Below, piece by piece: positions 10,720-18,938 of a stretch of DNA of 33,343 bases (position 1 is its first letter; each line of letters starts with the position of its first letter). The translations under genes were made by a program, and so were the position numbers. This DNA is from an uncultured Christensenellaceae bacterium (GTDB taxonomy: Bacteria > Bacillota > Clostridia > Christensenellales > UBA3700), in the NCBI GenBank assembly GCA_944376205.1, contig CALWBV010000016.1, positions 1 to 33,343 on the forward strand, written 5' to 3'. Under the pieces are notes generated by a model. That model saw only the letters and a list, made by a program, of their open reading frames with translations. It was not told where the DNA came from and made no database searches.

Positions 10720-11784
10720 ATGAGTGACTTTGAGATCAAAAGTGTATTAGTAAAATATAAAGGTAAAGGTGGAAAAGTTATTATTCCCTCCAGCGTAACA
10801 GACATAGGTCACGAGGCTTTTAGTGATTGCAAATCGTTGAAGAGTATAGAAATCCCCTCCAGCGTAACAAGTATAGGAGAGAGTGCTTTTTGTAGGTGCA
10901 AATCATTAGAGAGTATATCAATCCCTTCTAGCGTAACAAGTATAGGAGAGAGTGCTTTTTGGGGGTGTGAATCGTTACAGAGCATATCAATCCCTTCTAG
11001 CGTAACAAGTATAGGAGATCATGCTTTTTGGGGGTGTAAATCATTAGAGAGTATAGAAATCCCTTCTGGTGTGACAAGCATAGGAAAGGAGGCTTTTTTG
11101 GGTTGTGAATCATTAACGAGCGTAGAAATCCCTTCTGGTGTGACAAGTATAGGAAATGGGGCTTTTCATGAGTGTAAATCATTAGAGAGTATAGAAATAC
11201 CGCCTAGTGTGACAAGTATAGGAGAGTATGTTTTTTGGGGGTGTAAATCGTTAACGAGCGTAGAAATCCCTTCTGGTGTAACAAGCATAGGATGGGGGGC
11301 TTTTAATAGATGTTATTCATTACAGAGTATAGAAATCCCTTCTAGTGTTACAAGTATAGGAGAGAGTGCTTTTTGGGGGTGTAAATCACTAGAGAGCATA
11401 GAAATCCCTTCTGGTGTGACAAGCATAGGAGAGCGGGCTTTTAGTTGGTGTACTTCACTCAAGAGTATAGCAATCCCTTCAAGCGTAACAAGTATAGGAG
11501 AGAGAGCTTTTAGTTGGTGTACTTCACTCAAGAGTATAGCAATCCCTTCTAGTGTGACAAGTATAGGAGAGAGTGCTTTTATCTATTGCAAATCATTAGA
11601 AAGTATAGTAATCCCTACTAGTGTGGAAAGGATAGAATGGAGGGCTTTTGAAGGGTGTAAATCACTAAACAAAATCACGCTTCCTACAAAATTCAAGGGA
11701 CAAGAAGACAAGCTTGGCATTCGCAAAGAATGCAAAATTACATACACAGACGACGATGACGAAATAATCTATTCCAAAAACTGA
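10720..11784 (+). CDS. BspA-type leucine-rich-repeat protein 1
   Basis: 354 residues from the ATG at 10720, which has AAAGGAG 9 bases upstream; the in-frame TTG at 10711 touches that site and is rejected. A short N-terminal unit (FEIKSVLVKYKGKGGKV) leads into 13 repeats of 23 residues. They follow the pattern I-P-S-x-V-T-S-I-G-x-x-A-F-x-x-C-x-S-L-x-S-I, the LRR_5/BspA class. A cap (LPTKFKGQEDKLGIRKECKI) then gives the acidic tail TDDDDEIIYSKN. There is no signal peptide, membrane span or sorting motif, unlike classic surface BspA proteins. Repeats 10 and 11 are nearly identical at DNA level. It is the first of three paralogues in one operon. The role is unknown; the fold suits protein binding. 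Confidence 0.88.
   Translation: MSDFEIKSVLVKYKGKGGKVIIPSSVTDIGHEAFSDCKSLKSIEIPSSVTSIGESAFCRCKSLESISIPSSVTSIGESAFWGCESLQSISIPSSVTSIGDHAFWGCKSLESIEIPSGVTSIGKEAFLGCESLTSVEIPSGVTSIGNGAFHECKSLESIEIPPSVTSIGEYVFWGCKSLTSVEIPSGVTSIGWGAFNRCYSLQSIEIPSSVTSIGESAFWGCKSLESIEIPSGVTSIGERAFSWCTSLKSIAIPSSVTSIGERAFSWCTSLKSIAIPSSVTSIGESAFIYCKSLESIVIPTSVERIEWRAFEGCKSLNKITLPTKFKGQEDKLGIRKECKITYTDDDDEIIYSKN
11431..11568 (+). repeat. recent tandem duplication of one 69-base LRR unit
   Basis: Units 11431-11499 and 11500-11568 match at 64 of 69 positions, with a run of 44 identical bases. Neighbouring units of the same gene are less alike. The reading frame is kept, adding one 23-residue repeat. Confidence 0.85.
11541..11784 (+). 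repeat. 3' block shared with LRR gene 2 (12524-12767)
   Basis: A 244-base block matches 12524-12767 at an offset of 983 bases with about nine mismatches by eye. It covers the last repeats, the cap and the YSKN tail. This points to recent duplication or gene conversion between paralogues. Confidence 0.8.
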
Positions 11785-11810
11785 TTGATAAATACAAAGG
11801 AGAAACGAAA

Positions 11811-12767
11811 ATGGCATTTTTTCATAAAAAGAAAAAATCAAAGGGTCTAAAGATTAAACGTGGCACACTGGTAGAATATAAAGGAAAAGACGTTAATGTT
11901 TTTATCCCAGACAGTGTGACAAGTATCGGAGGGTGGGCTTTTTGCAAATGTAAATCGTTAGAGAGTGTAAAAATACCATCTAGTGTTGAAAGTATAGGGA
12001 AGTTCGCTTTTTACCGGTGTTATTCACTAAAGATTATAGAAATACAACCTGGTGTGGAAAGTATAGGAGAGCTGGCTTTTAGTGATTGTAAATCATTAGA
12101 GAGTATATCAATCCCTTCTAGCGTGACAAGTATAGGAGAGTGTGTTTTTTGGGGTTGTGAATCGTTGAAGAGTATAGAAATACAACCTGGCGTGGAAAGT
12201 ATCGGAGCGTGGGCTTTTTATGAGTGTAAATCATTAGAGAGTATATCAATCCCTTCAAGTGTGACAAGCATAGGAAAGGAGGCTTTTCGGGGGTGTGAAT
12301 CATTAACGAGCGTAGAAATCCCTTCTGGTGTGACAAGTATAGGAAATGGGGCTTTTCTTGAGTGTAAATCATTAGAGAGTATATCAATCCCTTCTAGCGT
12401 GACAAGTATAGGAGAGTGTGTTTTTTGGGGGTGTGAATCATTAACGAGCGTAGAAATCCCTTCTGGTGTAACAAGCATAGGAAGGGGGGCTTTTAATAGA
12501 TGTTATTCATTACAGAGTATATCAATCCCTTCTAGTGTTACAAGTATAGGAGAGAGTGCTTTTATCTATTGCAAATCATTAGAAAGTATAGTAATCCCTA
12601 CTAGTGTGGAAAGGATAGAATGGAGGGCTTTTGAAGGGTGTAAATCACTAAACAAAATCACGCTTCCTACAAGATTCAAAGGACAAGAAGACTGGCTCGG
12701 TATTCGCAAAGAGTGCAAAATTACATACACAGACGACGATGACGATATAATCTATTCCAAAAACTGA
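11811..12767 (+). CDS. BspA-type leucine-rich-repeat protein 2
   Basis: 318 residues. AAGGAG precedes the ATG, 26 bases after LRR gene 1. The N-terminus is basic (MAFFHKKKKSKGLKIKRG) and not a signal peptide. The YKGKDVNVFIP start unit leads into 11 repeats of 23 residues, some with the variant core IQPGVESIG. The cap and the tail TDDDDDIIYSKN follow, as in protein 1. The last repeats are almost identical to those of gene 1 at DNA level, showing recent exchange. The conserved cysteine in each repeat (AFxxCxSL) would form an internal ladder, as is usual for this class. Function unknown; probably cytoplasmic unless the tail directs it elsewhere. Confidence 0.87.
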   Translation: MAFFHKKKKSKGLKIKRGTLVEYKGKDVNVFIPDSVTSIGGWAFCKCKSLESVKIPSSVESIGKFAFYRCYSLKIIEIQPGVESIGELAFSDCKSLESISIPSSVTSIGECVFWGCESLKSIEIQPGVESIGAWAFYECKSLESISIPSSVTSIGKEAFRGCESLTSVEIPSGVTSIGNGAFLECKSLESISIPSSVTSIGECVFWGCESLTSVEIPSGVTSIGRGAFNRCYSLQSISIPSSVTSIGESAFIYCKSLESIVIPTSVERIEWRAFEGCKSLNKITLPTRFKGQEDWLGIRKECKITYTDDDDDIIYSKN

Positions 12768-12800
12768 TAACTAATAAACAAATACAAAGGAGAAAAAATT

Positions 12801-14069
12801 ATGGCATTGTTTAATAGATTGTTTCATAGAAATAAAAATACAAGGGGACTAAAGATTAAACGTGGCACACTGGTAAAATATAAAGGTAAAGGTGGAAAAG
12901 TTATTATTCCCGACAGCGTAACAGCCATAGGATGCGAGGCTTTTTTTCTCAGATCATTACAGAGTATAGTAATCCCTTCCAGTGTGACAAGCATCGGAAA
13001 GGAGGCTTTTTGGGGTTGCAAATCGTTGAAGAGTATAGAAATACAACCTGGTGTGAGAAGTATAGGAGAGAGCGCTTTTGCTTGGTGTGAATCGTTGAAG
13101 AGTATAGAAATACAACCTGGTGTGGAAAGTATCGGAGCGTGGGCTTTTTATGAGTGTAATTCATTAAAGAGTATATCAATCCCTTCTAGCGTGACAAAAA
13201 TCGGAAAAGGTATTTTGGCATCCTGTAATAATCTGAATCATATAGAAGTCGCAAAAGACAATCTCTATTATTATTCAGAGAATAACTGTATCATAGAAAA
13301 GCAAAGTAAAACATTGATAGCGGGCTGTAATGCAAGTATTATACCCGAAGACGTAAAAGACATCGGGGAGTGTGCTTTTTGGGAATGTACCTTAATGCAG
13401 ATTATAGAAATCCCGTCTGGTGTGAGGAGCATTGGAGAAGATGCTTTTTATAAGTGTAATTCATTAAAGAGTATAGAAATACCATCGAGTGTGCAAAGCT
13501 GTGGCAGAAATGTTTTCGAAGGTTGTGAATCACTAAAAAGAGCTACTCTTCCGACATGGTTTGAGGGGACAAATGCTGCAAAAAAGCTTGAAGAATATGG
13601 TTGTAGAATTACTTACAAAGATATTGAGATAACTCATGCTAAAAATAAGTCTTCTGTAAATACGCCTCCTACAAATCCACAAGAAAAAATAAATACGAAC
13701 GACTTCGAAATAAAAAGTATATTAGTAAAGTATAAAGGAGAAGGAGATAAGGTTAGCATTCCTAATGGTGTAAAAAACATAGGAGACGAGGCTTTCAGCG
13801 GTTGTAAATCGTTGAAAAGTGTAGAAATTCCGTCTAGCGTGACAAGTATCGGTGTGTGTGCTTTTGGTGGTTGCGAAACATTAAATAATATATCAATACC
13901 CTCTAGCGTGGTAAATATTAGATACGGAGCTTTTAGAGATTGCGTATCACTAGACAAAATCACGCTTCCTTCAAGATTCAAAGGACAAGAAGACAGACTC
14001 GGCATTCGCAAAGAGTGCGAGATTACATATTTAGACGACGATGACGATATAATCTATTCCAAAAACTGA
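12801..14069 (+). CDS. BspA-type LRR protein 3, apparent fusion of two units
   Basis: 422 residues, AAAGGAG upstream, 33 bases after gene 2. The first unit (1 to about 285) starts MALFNRLFHRNKNTRGLKIK. It holds LRR_5 repeats with one long insert typical of BspA proteins (DNLYYYSENNCIIEKQSKTL), then an LPTWFEG cap and YGCRITYKDIEITHAKN. A proline-rich linker (NTPPTNPQEKINTN) leads to a second start unit (DFEIKSILVKYKGEGDKV), three repeats, the cap and the terminal tail LDDDDDIIYSKN. The internal EITHAKN lines up with the terminal DIIYSKN of the relatives, so this looks like two former genes joined, with the inner tail decaying. It has no signal peptide. A terminator follows, closing the operon. 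Confidence 0.86.
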   Translation: MALFNRLFHRNKNTRGLKIKRGTLVKYKGKGGKVIIPDSVTAIGCEAFFLRSLQSIVIPSSVTSIGKEAFWGCKSLKSIEIQPGVRSIGESAFAWCESLKSIEIQPGVESIGAWAFYECNSLKSISIPSSVTKIGKGILASCNNLNHIEVAKDNLYYYSENNCIIEKQSKTLIAGCNASIIPEDVKDIGECAFWECTLMQIIEIPSGVRSIGEDAFYKCNSLKSIEIPSSVQSCGRNVFEGCESLKRATLPTWFEGTNAAKKLEEYGCRITYKDIEITHAKNKSSVNTPPTNPQEKINTNDFEIKSILVKYKGEGDKVSIPNGVKNIGDEAFSGCKSLKSVEIPSSVTSIGVCAFGGCETLNNISIPSSVVNIRYGAFRDCVSLDKITLPSRFKGQEDRLGIRKECEITYLDDDDDIIYSKN

Positions 14070-14101
14070 TAATAAATAAAAGCTTTTTTGCAACATAAGT
14101 T

Positions 14102-14138
14102 AAAGTCTCTCGATTTTCGGGAGGCTTTATTTTTTTTT
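14102..14138 (+). terminator. terminator of the LRR operon
   Basis: 11-bp stem including two G-U pairs (14102-14112 with 14118-14128), ATTTT loop and a long T run. Confidence 0.87.
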
Positions 14139-14257
14139 GGGCAAAATCCATAGAATAGTCAGAAATTAAAATAAGCGTTAATGCCCGTAGAAAAAGGCGG
14201 CAGGAGATATTGAATACTTACAAAATACATGGTATAATGACACAAGAGGGAAAAGCT

Positions 14258-15658
14258 ATGAAAATTATTATTGTGTGCAGTTTGATTGCAGTAATGCTTT
14301 GCGTATATTTATTGACGCTTACGGGGTGTTCCGATTCTACGCCCGACGCAATCAAGGATAATTTTACTAATCTTGCAAAGGGCGGCAGTTTTGACAAGAC
14401 GTCAGGCGGACAGGGCGATAGCGTTGTTTTTGACTTTGGCAAAGACGTAACGCTCAACACTCTTGTACTCAAGGAAAAAAGCGGCAGCGTGACTTCTTTT
14501 AGACTTTATGCCGACGATTCGGTTGAGGCTTTTTACGGCAACGATTTTATAGACGGTTACAGATATTGTGCATTCGACGAAATCACGCTTTCGTCTGTGC
14601 GTATAGAAGTATTGCAATGTGACGGCGAATGGGAAATCGACGATTTGGAAGCATATGACGTCAAGTCTACCGATAAGGACGACAACTTCAGAATCATGTC
14701 ATATTTGACCGTGGACAGTGCACTGTATCTCGGTGAGGAATACGCTCAAAAATTTTCGGCAGTGACGCAGTTCAACGTATTCGGCACTCTATATCTCGAC
14801 AAGGAGGGAAATATCGTTTTTCAGGACTATGAAAAAGACGGAGAGACAATAGACGGGAAACAAGCGTTGAATTACGCTTTGCAACTTGTGCGTAAATACA
14901 ATCCCGAGGCGAAGATTGTCGCTACCATTCTCGGCAATAAAGACTTTTATCAGGACGGAATGGATGCCGAACAGCGTCATACAGCGGCAATGGGAGATAA
15001 TAAAGACAAGCTGATTTCCAACGTTCTTAAAGTAATCGAGGAATTTTCGTTCGACGGAATTTCTTTCGACTACGAGTATCCTTACAAATTAAAGTCGTAC
15101 AGCGTTTATAAGTCATTCCTCAAGGATCTCGACGAAGCTTTGCCCGAGGGCAAATTGTTGACGGCGGCAATTTCCGATTGGCAACTTGGCATAAAGATGT
15201 TTACTAAAAACGATTTGAAGGTACTTGATCAGATAGAGGTCATGGCTTATGACTCGTTTGACGAAAGAGGTAATCATTCGACATTCTACAAGTCATGTTA
15301 CGATATTCTTGAGAAATTCCGTTCTAAAGGAGTGGATATGTCCAAGATAAATCTCGGAATACCTTTCTATTCCCGTCCCGTCGACGGAGCAACTTTCTGG
15401 GGCAACTATAAGGATGTGGCAGATAAAATTTTACCTTGGGAAAATTCTTATACCCAGCCTTATACCGACCTTGACGGCAAGGAATATCCGCCTCTTTCCA
15501 ATTACTACAACGGTATTCAGATTGTAAAAGATAAGACGTGTTATGCCGTCGATAGCGGCGTGGGAGGAGTTATGATTTGGCATTTTGCCTGCGATTCGTC
15601 AGATCCCGAACTTTCGCTTATTCAGACAATGGCAAAAGCCGTGCAATCCAGAAAATAA
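14258..15658 (+). CDS. lipoprotein with discoidin-like and GH18 domains
   Basis: 466 residues from the ATG at 14258 (GAGGG upstream), chosen because the lipoprotein signal begins there; lipobox LTGC gives Cys24. Residues about 35-135 form an F5/8 type C (discoidin)-like sugar-binding domain (VVFDFGKDVTLNTLVLKE, SFRLYADD, SSVRIEVLQ). Residues about 143-465 match the GH18 barrel: the signature FDGISFDYEYP holds the catalytic Glu273 and the assisting Asp271, with Ser269 where the first Asp of DxDxE usually lies. MAYDSFDE and IPFYSRPV are also GH18-like. It probably sits on the cell surface and cleaves or binds beta-1,4-linked N-acetylhexosamine chains such as chitin, host glycans or peptidoglycan. 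Chitinase versus endo-glucosaminidase cannot be decided. Confidence 0.85.
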   Translation: MKIIIVCSLIAVMLCVYLLTLTGCSDSTPDAIKDNFTNLAKGGSFDKTSGGQGDSVVFDFGKDVTLNTLVLKEKSGSVTSFRLYADDSVEAFYGNDFIDGYRYCAFDEITLSSVRIEVLQCDGEWEIDDLEAYDVKSTDKDDNFRIMSYLTVDSALYLGEEYAQKFSAVTQFNVFGTLYLDKEGNIVFQDYEKDGETIDGKQALNYALQLVRKYNPEAKIVATILGNKDFYQDGMDAEQRHTAAMGDNKDKLISNVLKVIEEFSFDGISFDYEYPYKLKSYSVYKSFLKDLDEALPEGKLLTAAISDWQLGIKMFTKNDLKVLDQIEVMAYDSFDERGNHSTFYKSCYDILEKFRSKGVDMSKINLGIPFYSRPVDGATFWGNYKDVADKILPWENSYTQPYTDLDGKEYPPLSNYYNGIQIVKDKTCYAVDSGVGGVMIWHFACDSSDPELSLIQTMAKAVQSRK

Positions 15659-15671
15659 TAGATTTTATCAT

Positions 15672-15704
15672 AAAAGCACTTTGCGGTTTGCAAAGTGCTT
15701 TTTT
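15672..15704. terminator. bidirectional terminator between convergent genes
   Basis: 13-bp perfect stem (15672-15684 with 15690-15702), GGTTT loop, with A and T runs on both sides. It serves the GH18 lipoprotein gene (+) and the MATE gene (-). Confidence 0.92.
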
Positions 15705-15759
15705 ATATGGACTTTTATATACGACGTAAAAGGTGAGTTGCTTTAATTGATGATAGCGC

Positions 15760-17247
15760 TTAAAGAACGTTGTTTTTGTTTTCGCTTTCCGATGTCGTTT
15801 CGCATATGCTTGAGTTTTCTTTCTGTTCAGGATTATCTTGCGCAACATCAATAGAGGAGTTAGGATTATAAGAGGATTCAGTTTTTACCTTGTCGGAGTT
15901 ACAACGGTTTTTAAGTATCTTGGGGAAGAATATGAGAAATACCGTGGTAGATAATACAGCTGCGCCTATATCGGCTATCGGTTCGGCATAGAATACCGCT
16001 TGCGCTCCCCATAGTCTGGGCAAAAGCAGAGTAGCGCCAAGATACAATACGAGTTTTCTGGTCAGCGAAAGAACTATCGCAAACTGCGGCTGTCCCATTG
16101 CCGTCATGCCGTCTACAAACGCATACTGGAAGGCGAGAGGAATTATGCCGATCATAAATATTCTTATGCCCCATACGCTGTATTGAGATATCCGTTCGTT
16201 GTCGGTGAAAAGAGATACGAAGGGTTTTGCCACTACAAAAGACAGCGCAAACATTATGCTCGCAAAAGCAATACACATGCCGAGTATGCATTTTTCGCCG
16301 CGCTTTATGAGGTCGGCATTGCGTGCTCCGTAGTTAAAACTTATGACAGGCTGGCTTCCCGTGCTTATGCCCAGCATAGGCATAGTGATGATAGATAAAA
16401 ACGCCTGCACGACGGTAAGCGAACTTATCCACATGTCAGCGTCGTCGCCGCCGTAAGCTTTAAGACATATGTTGCTGGCGATGATTATAATACTGTCTGT
16501 CGCAACGATTATAAAAGGCGAAATGCCCATCTTGAATATTCGAAGGATTGTTTTGACGTCGTATCCGCCAAAGGAAAGTCTGCATTTTGTGCCTTTGAGA
16601 AACAAGAATACGATCACAAAGACAAAAGACAAAAATTGCGAAATGATAGTTGCCAGCGCTGCGCCGCCTACGCCCATGTTAAACGTAAAAATAAAAAGCG
16701 GATCGAGCGCTATATTTGCCACTGCGCCTATGAGCGTAGTCGCCATGCCGATACCCGAATAGCCCTGCGCAATAATAAATTGATTGAGACCCGTGGATAC
16801 CACGCTGAAAAGCGTTCCTGCAGTGTAGATCAACAGATATTGTCTTGCATAAGAATATGTCGCCGTACTTGCGCCGAACGTCATGAGCAAGGGCTTTGCA
16901 AGCGCAAAAGTGAGCGTCATCGTCACTACGGCAAGACCTAAAAGCATAACGAGTGCGTTGGCAAGAATTTTTTTTGCTTTGGGCATATCGTCTTCGCCGA
17001 GAGCCATTGCAAACAGCGGTGCGCCGCCCAGTCCCACAAGGTTTCCGAAAGACGTCAGAAGCGTTGCCACAGGTGCGCAAACTCCGAGTGCCGTAAGCGC
17101 TATGTCGCCCGTGCCCTCTATGTTGCCCACATACATTCTGTCCACGATAGAATATAATACGCTCACAAACTGCGCCAACATTGCGGGCAGGGTAAGTTTC
17201 AGTACTGTGGAAAAGACTTTTTTATTTGCCAGATCGAGAGCTTTCAT
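15760..17247 (-). CDS. MATE family multidrug/cation exporter
   Basis: 495 residues from the ATG at 17247. A TTG 27 bases upstream is in frame, but it lies inside the -10 box of a good promoter, so it cannot be the start. The protein has about 12 hydrophobic spans in two halves, as in MATE/NorM exporters. The N-terminus (KKVFSTVLKLTLPAMLAQFV, then YSIVDRMYVGNI) is a classic MATE start. Other family-like parts are GNLVGLGGAPLFAMALGE, GLNQFIIAQGYSGIGM and the mid-point GISTGSQPVISFNYGARN. It should export organic cations or drugs from the cytoplasm in exchange for Na+ or H+. The last 45 residues are polar and Asn/Glu-rich. The substrate is unknown. Confidence 0.9.
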   Translation of the reverse strand: MKALDLANKKVFSTVLKLTLPAMLAQFVSVLYSIVDRMYVGNIEGTGDIALTALGVCAPVATLLTSFGNLVGLGGAPLFAMALGEDDMPKAKKILANALVMLLGLAVVTMTLTFALAKPLLMTFGASTATYSYARQYLLIYTAGTLFSVVSTGLNQFIIAQGYSGIGMATTLIGAVANIALDPLFIFTFNMGVGGAALATIISQFLSFVFVIVFLFLKGTKCRLSFGGYDVKTILRIFKMGISPFIIVATDSIIIIASNICLKAYGGDDADMWISSLTVVQAFLSIITMPMLGISTGSQPVISFNYGARNADLIKRGEKCILGMCIAFASIMFALSFVVAKPFVSLFTDNERISQYSVWGIRIFMIGIIPLAFQYAFVDGMTAMGQPQFAIVLSLTRKLVLYLGATLLLPRLWGAQAVFYAEPIADIGAAVLSTTVFLIFFPKILKNRCNSDKVKTESSYNPNSSIDVAQDNPEQKENSSICETTSESENKNNVL

Positions 17248-17273
17248 TTTTTGCGTTTCCCTTTTCGCCCACA

Positions 17274-17302
17274 ATGATACTGCCGCAAAAATGCAATGTC
17301 AA
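17274..17302 (-). promoter_or_regulatory. promoter of the MATE gene
   Basis: Minus strand: TTGACA at 17302-17297, 17-base spacer, TATCAT at 17279-17274. It fixes the MATE start downstream at 17247. Confidence 0.75.
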
Positions 17303-17416
17303 ACGTTTAAGTGCAAATTGCTTTCAAATATGGATTAAATAATTGTTTTATGTAATAAAATCAAATTTTCTATGCGTTTTTTTGCGGGTAATTAGCATTA
17401 TCTGTTAAAAAACTAT

Positions 17417-17446
17417 AAAAAAATACGGCGTGAACCGTATTTTTTT
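17417..17446 (-). terminator. terminator after the flavodoxin gene
   Basis: 12-bp stem (17417-17428 with 17435-17446), six-base loop, A/T runs on both strands. It separates flavodoxin from the MATE gene. Confidence 0.87.
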
Positions 17447-17516
17447 GTTGATTGTCACATTAAGGGGGGAAATGACGACAATTTTTGACAATGAATTAAT
17501 TTGAAAACCTCACGTT

Positions 17517-18032
17517 TCAGTTACGTGTTTTCTCAACCCATTCTTTAAGTTGAGAGTCGCAATTCTGTACGTCGGCGCCGTGCAAGGACAGCCCTTCTTT
17601 AAGCACTGCGTGCGGACATGCGTTTTTGATGTCTCTTTCGCTTTTGCCCATCTTGCTTCCTTCATTGGTGCAGAATGGAAGTATCGTCTTGCCGTCAAAT
17701 CCGTATTTCTCCAGAAAGGCAAAGACAGCTACGGGCATAGTTCCGCAATAGTTGGGGTAGCCCAGATATATCCTGTCGTATTTTTCTATGTTTTCGGGGT
17801 AGGCTTTCAGCTTGGGACGTACTCCTTCGAGATAATCTTTTTTAGCCTGCGCCACGCATTCGCGGTAATCGTCGGAATAGTCGTTTTCTTGCGCTATTTC
17901 AAACAAATCTCCGCCTACGATATCGTGCAACTTCTTTGCGGCAACCTTGGTGTTACCTTCCTTGAGTTCGATTATATCGCCGTTGACGTAGTTGTAGCCG
18001 CCTCTCGAAAAATACGCTATCAGTGTAGCCAT
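17517..18032 (-). CDS. flavodoxin-like FMN protein
   Basis: 171 residues, the size of a single flavodoxin domain. The N-terminal strand and phosphate loop (TLIAYFSRGGYNYV, about 3-16) stand where other flavodoxins have SxTGNT. The FMN-flanking loops are recognisable as LGYPNYCGTMP (about 94-104) and PFCTNEGSKMG (about 118-128). This is the flavodoxin_4 type common in anaerobes. These bind FMN and act as electron carriers or small quinone/flavin reductases in the cytoplasm. AAAGGAGG precedes the ATG, and an extended -10 box is seen 30 bases upstream. It is probably monocistronic, with its own terminator. The partner is unknown. Confidence 0.87.
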   Translation of the reverse strand: MATLIAYFSRGGYNYVNGDIIELKEGNTKVAAKKLHDIVGGDLFEIAQENDYSDDYRECVAQAKKDYLEGVRPKLKAYPENIEKYDRIYLGYPNYCGTMPVAVFAFLEKYGFDGKTILPFCTNEGSKMGKSERDIKNACPHAVLKEGLSLHGADVQNCDSQLKEWVEKTRN

Positions 18033-18059
18033 ATAAGCCTCCTTTTTCTTCCGTCACCC

Positions 18060-18068
18060 ATTATAGCA
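18060..18068 (-). promoter_or_regulatory. extended -10 promoter of the flavodoxin gene
   Basis: Minus strand TGCTATAAT (18068-18060) is an extended -10. No good -35 is seen, which is common for this class. Confidence 0.55.
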
Positions 18069-18372
18069 TACATTTTTCGATATTGTGCCGTTATAACGAA
18101 ATCTTTATTCACAATTTACCTTTTATATACATTCGGTTTTTGCTGAACTCAAGAATAAATACATTCAGTATTTATACCGCTAAAAGCGTGCCGATGACTG
18201 TAAACCTTATATTAAAAAATCTTCGTTCATCTCAACGTTTCGAATGAAAATTAATATTGTAAAGCCAAAAATTCCGCTCGCTGTCTTATATTAGTTGATT
18301 TTGCAGATTCTTTTTGCAACCGAATTCGTGTAATATCCGCACCTTTTTGGCAATAATTACATATTATTAGCC
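18069..18372. other. AT-rich intergenic region upstream of ssrA
   Basis: No gene, convincing hairpin or repeat is seen between the flavodoxin promoter and the ssrA promoter. Confidence 0.4.
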
Positions 18373-18401
18373 TTGACAAAAGTATTTGCAATCAATATAA
18401 T
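18373..18401 (+). promoter_or_regulatory. promoter of ssrA
   Basis: TTGACA at 18373-18378, 17-base spacer, TATAAT at 18396-18401: full consensus. It implies a precursor leader of about 80 bases, which contains the palindrome GAAAAAGCTTTTTC at 18425-18438. Confidence 0.85.
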
Positions 18402-18488
18402 AATTACACTGATACGAACATGCGGAAAAAGCTTTTTCTGTGCGTTCATATAATTCCCGAAGTGCAATCATACGCACGCTATCCATAC

Positions 18489-18833
18489 GGGGCTGTACCG
18501 GATTCGATGGGGAAGGGAGCAGGGTATAAGCACGCCGAAGGCTCGTCTTCGTAAAAACGGAAAATTAAAATTAAACGCAAATAATAACAAACAAATGGCT
18601 TTCGCTGCCTAACAGCAGGCCTGTCGACCCAAGACTCCACGGCTTGGAAATCGGCATCAGTTAGTGGACTAGGATCGGGTGCATACGCCTTTAACGCCCG
18701 ACGCCTCTCAAAGGCTTGCCAAACTACCCTCCGTGAATAGAGAGTATAAGGGACAATCATATGTTCAATAAGCGTGTAGAAAGTGCCTTTCAAACTTTTT
18801 CAGACAGGGGTTCAACTCCCCTCAGCTCCACCA
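18489..18833 (+). ncRNA. ssrA: transfer-messenger RNA (tmRNA)
   Basis: Rescues stalled ribosomes with SmpB by acting as alanyl-tRNA and then as an mRNA. The 5' end GGGGCTG pairs over 7 bases with CAGCTCC (823-829 of the 18 kb block), followed by the encoded ACCA ending at 18833. The T arm has a 5-bp stem around TTCAACT (18806-18822). The 5' segment GTACCGGATTCGATGGGGAAG is the conserved tmRNA start. The tag frame at 18577-18612 reads ANNNKQMAFAA then TAA, beginning with the resume codon GCA. The 345-base length is usual. The 3' end is a known target for integrases, and island genes begin directly after it. Confidence 0.96.
18823..18833 (+). other. probable attL at the ssrA 3' end
   Basis: The acceptor-stem end TCAGCTCCACCA (18822-18833) recurs as TCAGCTCCATCA at 32041-32052 in direct orientation, 11 of 12 bases the same. 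Tyrosine integrases commonly use the 3' end of tRNA or tmRNA genes, and one is encoded at 22346-23260. Confidence 0.5.
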
Positions 18834-18837
18834 CACG

Positions 18838-18892
18838 ATACCCAGTCGAACCTTTTTGTAAACGACAAAGAGTTTTGGCTGGGTATTTTATT
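18838..18892 (+). terminator. terminator now serving ssrA
   Basis: ATACCCAG (18838-18845) pairs with CTGGGTAT (18879-18886), and the stem extends inward with G-U pairs; a TTTATT tail follows. If the island reading is right, this terminator came with the island. Confidence 0.75.
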
Positions 18893-18938
18893 GTCTGATA
18901 TCCAGTAATTGAGTTTTTATGTTTTATTTCATTTTTTT

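Noticed and set aside
10783..13967. Regular 69-base repeats as a CRISPR array
   Set aside because: They are in-frame 23-residue LRR units within genes, with no constant repeat and variable spacer pattern.
17245..17274. TTG start for the MATE gene at 17274
   Set aside because: It overlaps the -10 box of the TTGACA-17-TATCAT promoter, so it would not be transcribed.
18479..18793. 104-codon minus-strand frame
   Set aside because: It is antisense to the tmRNA gene, which explains the sequence fully.
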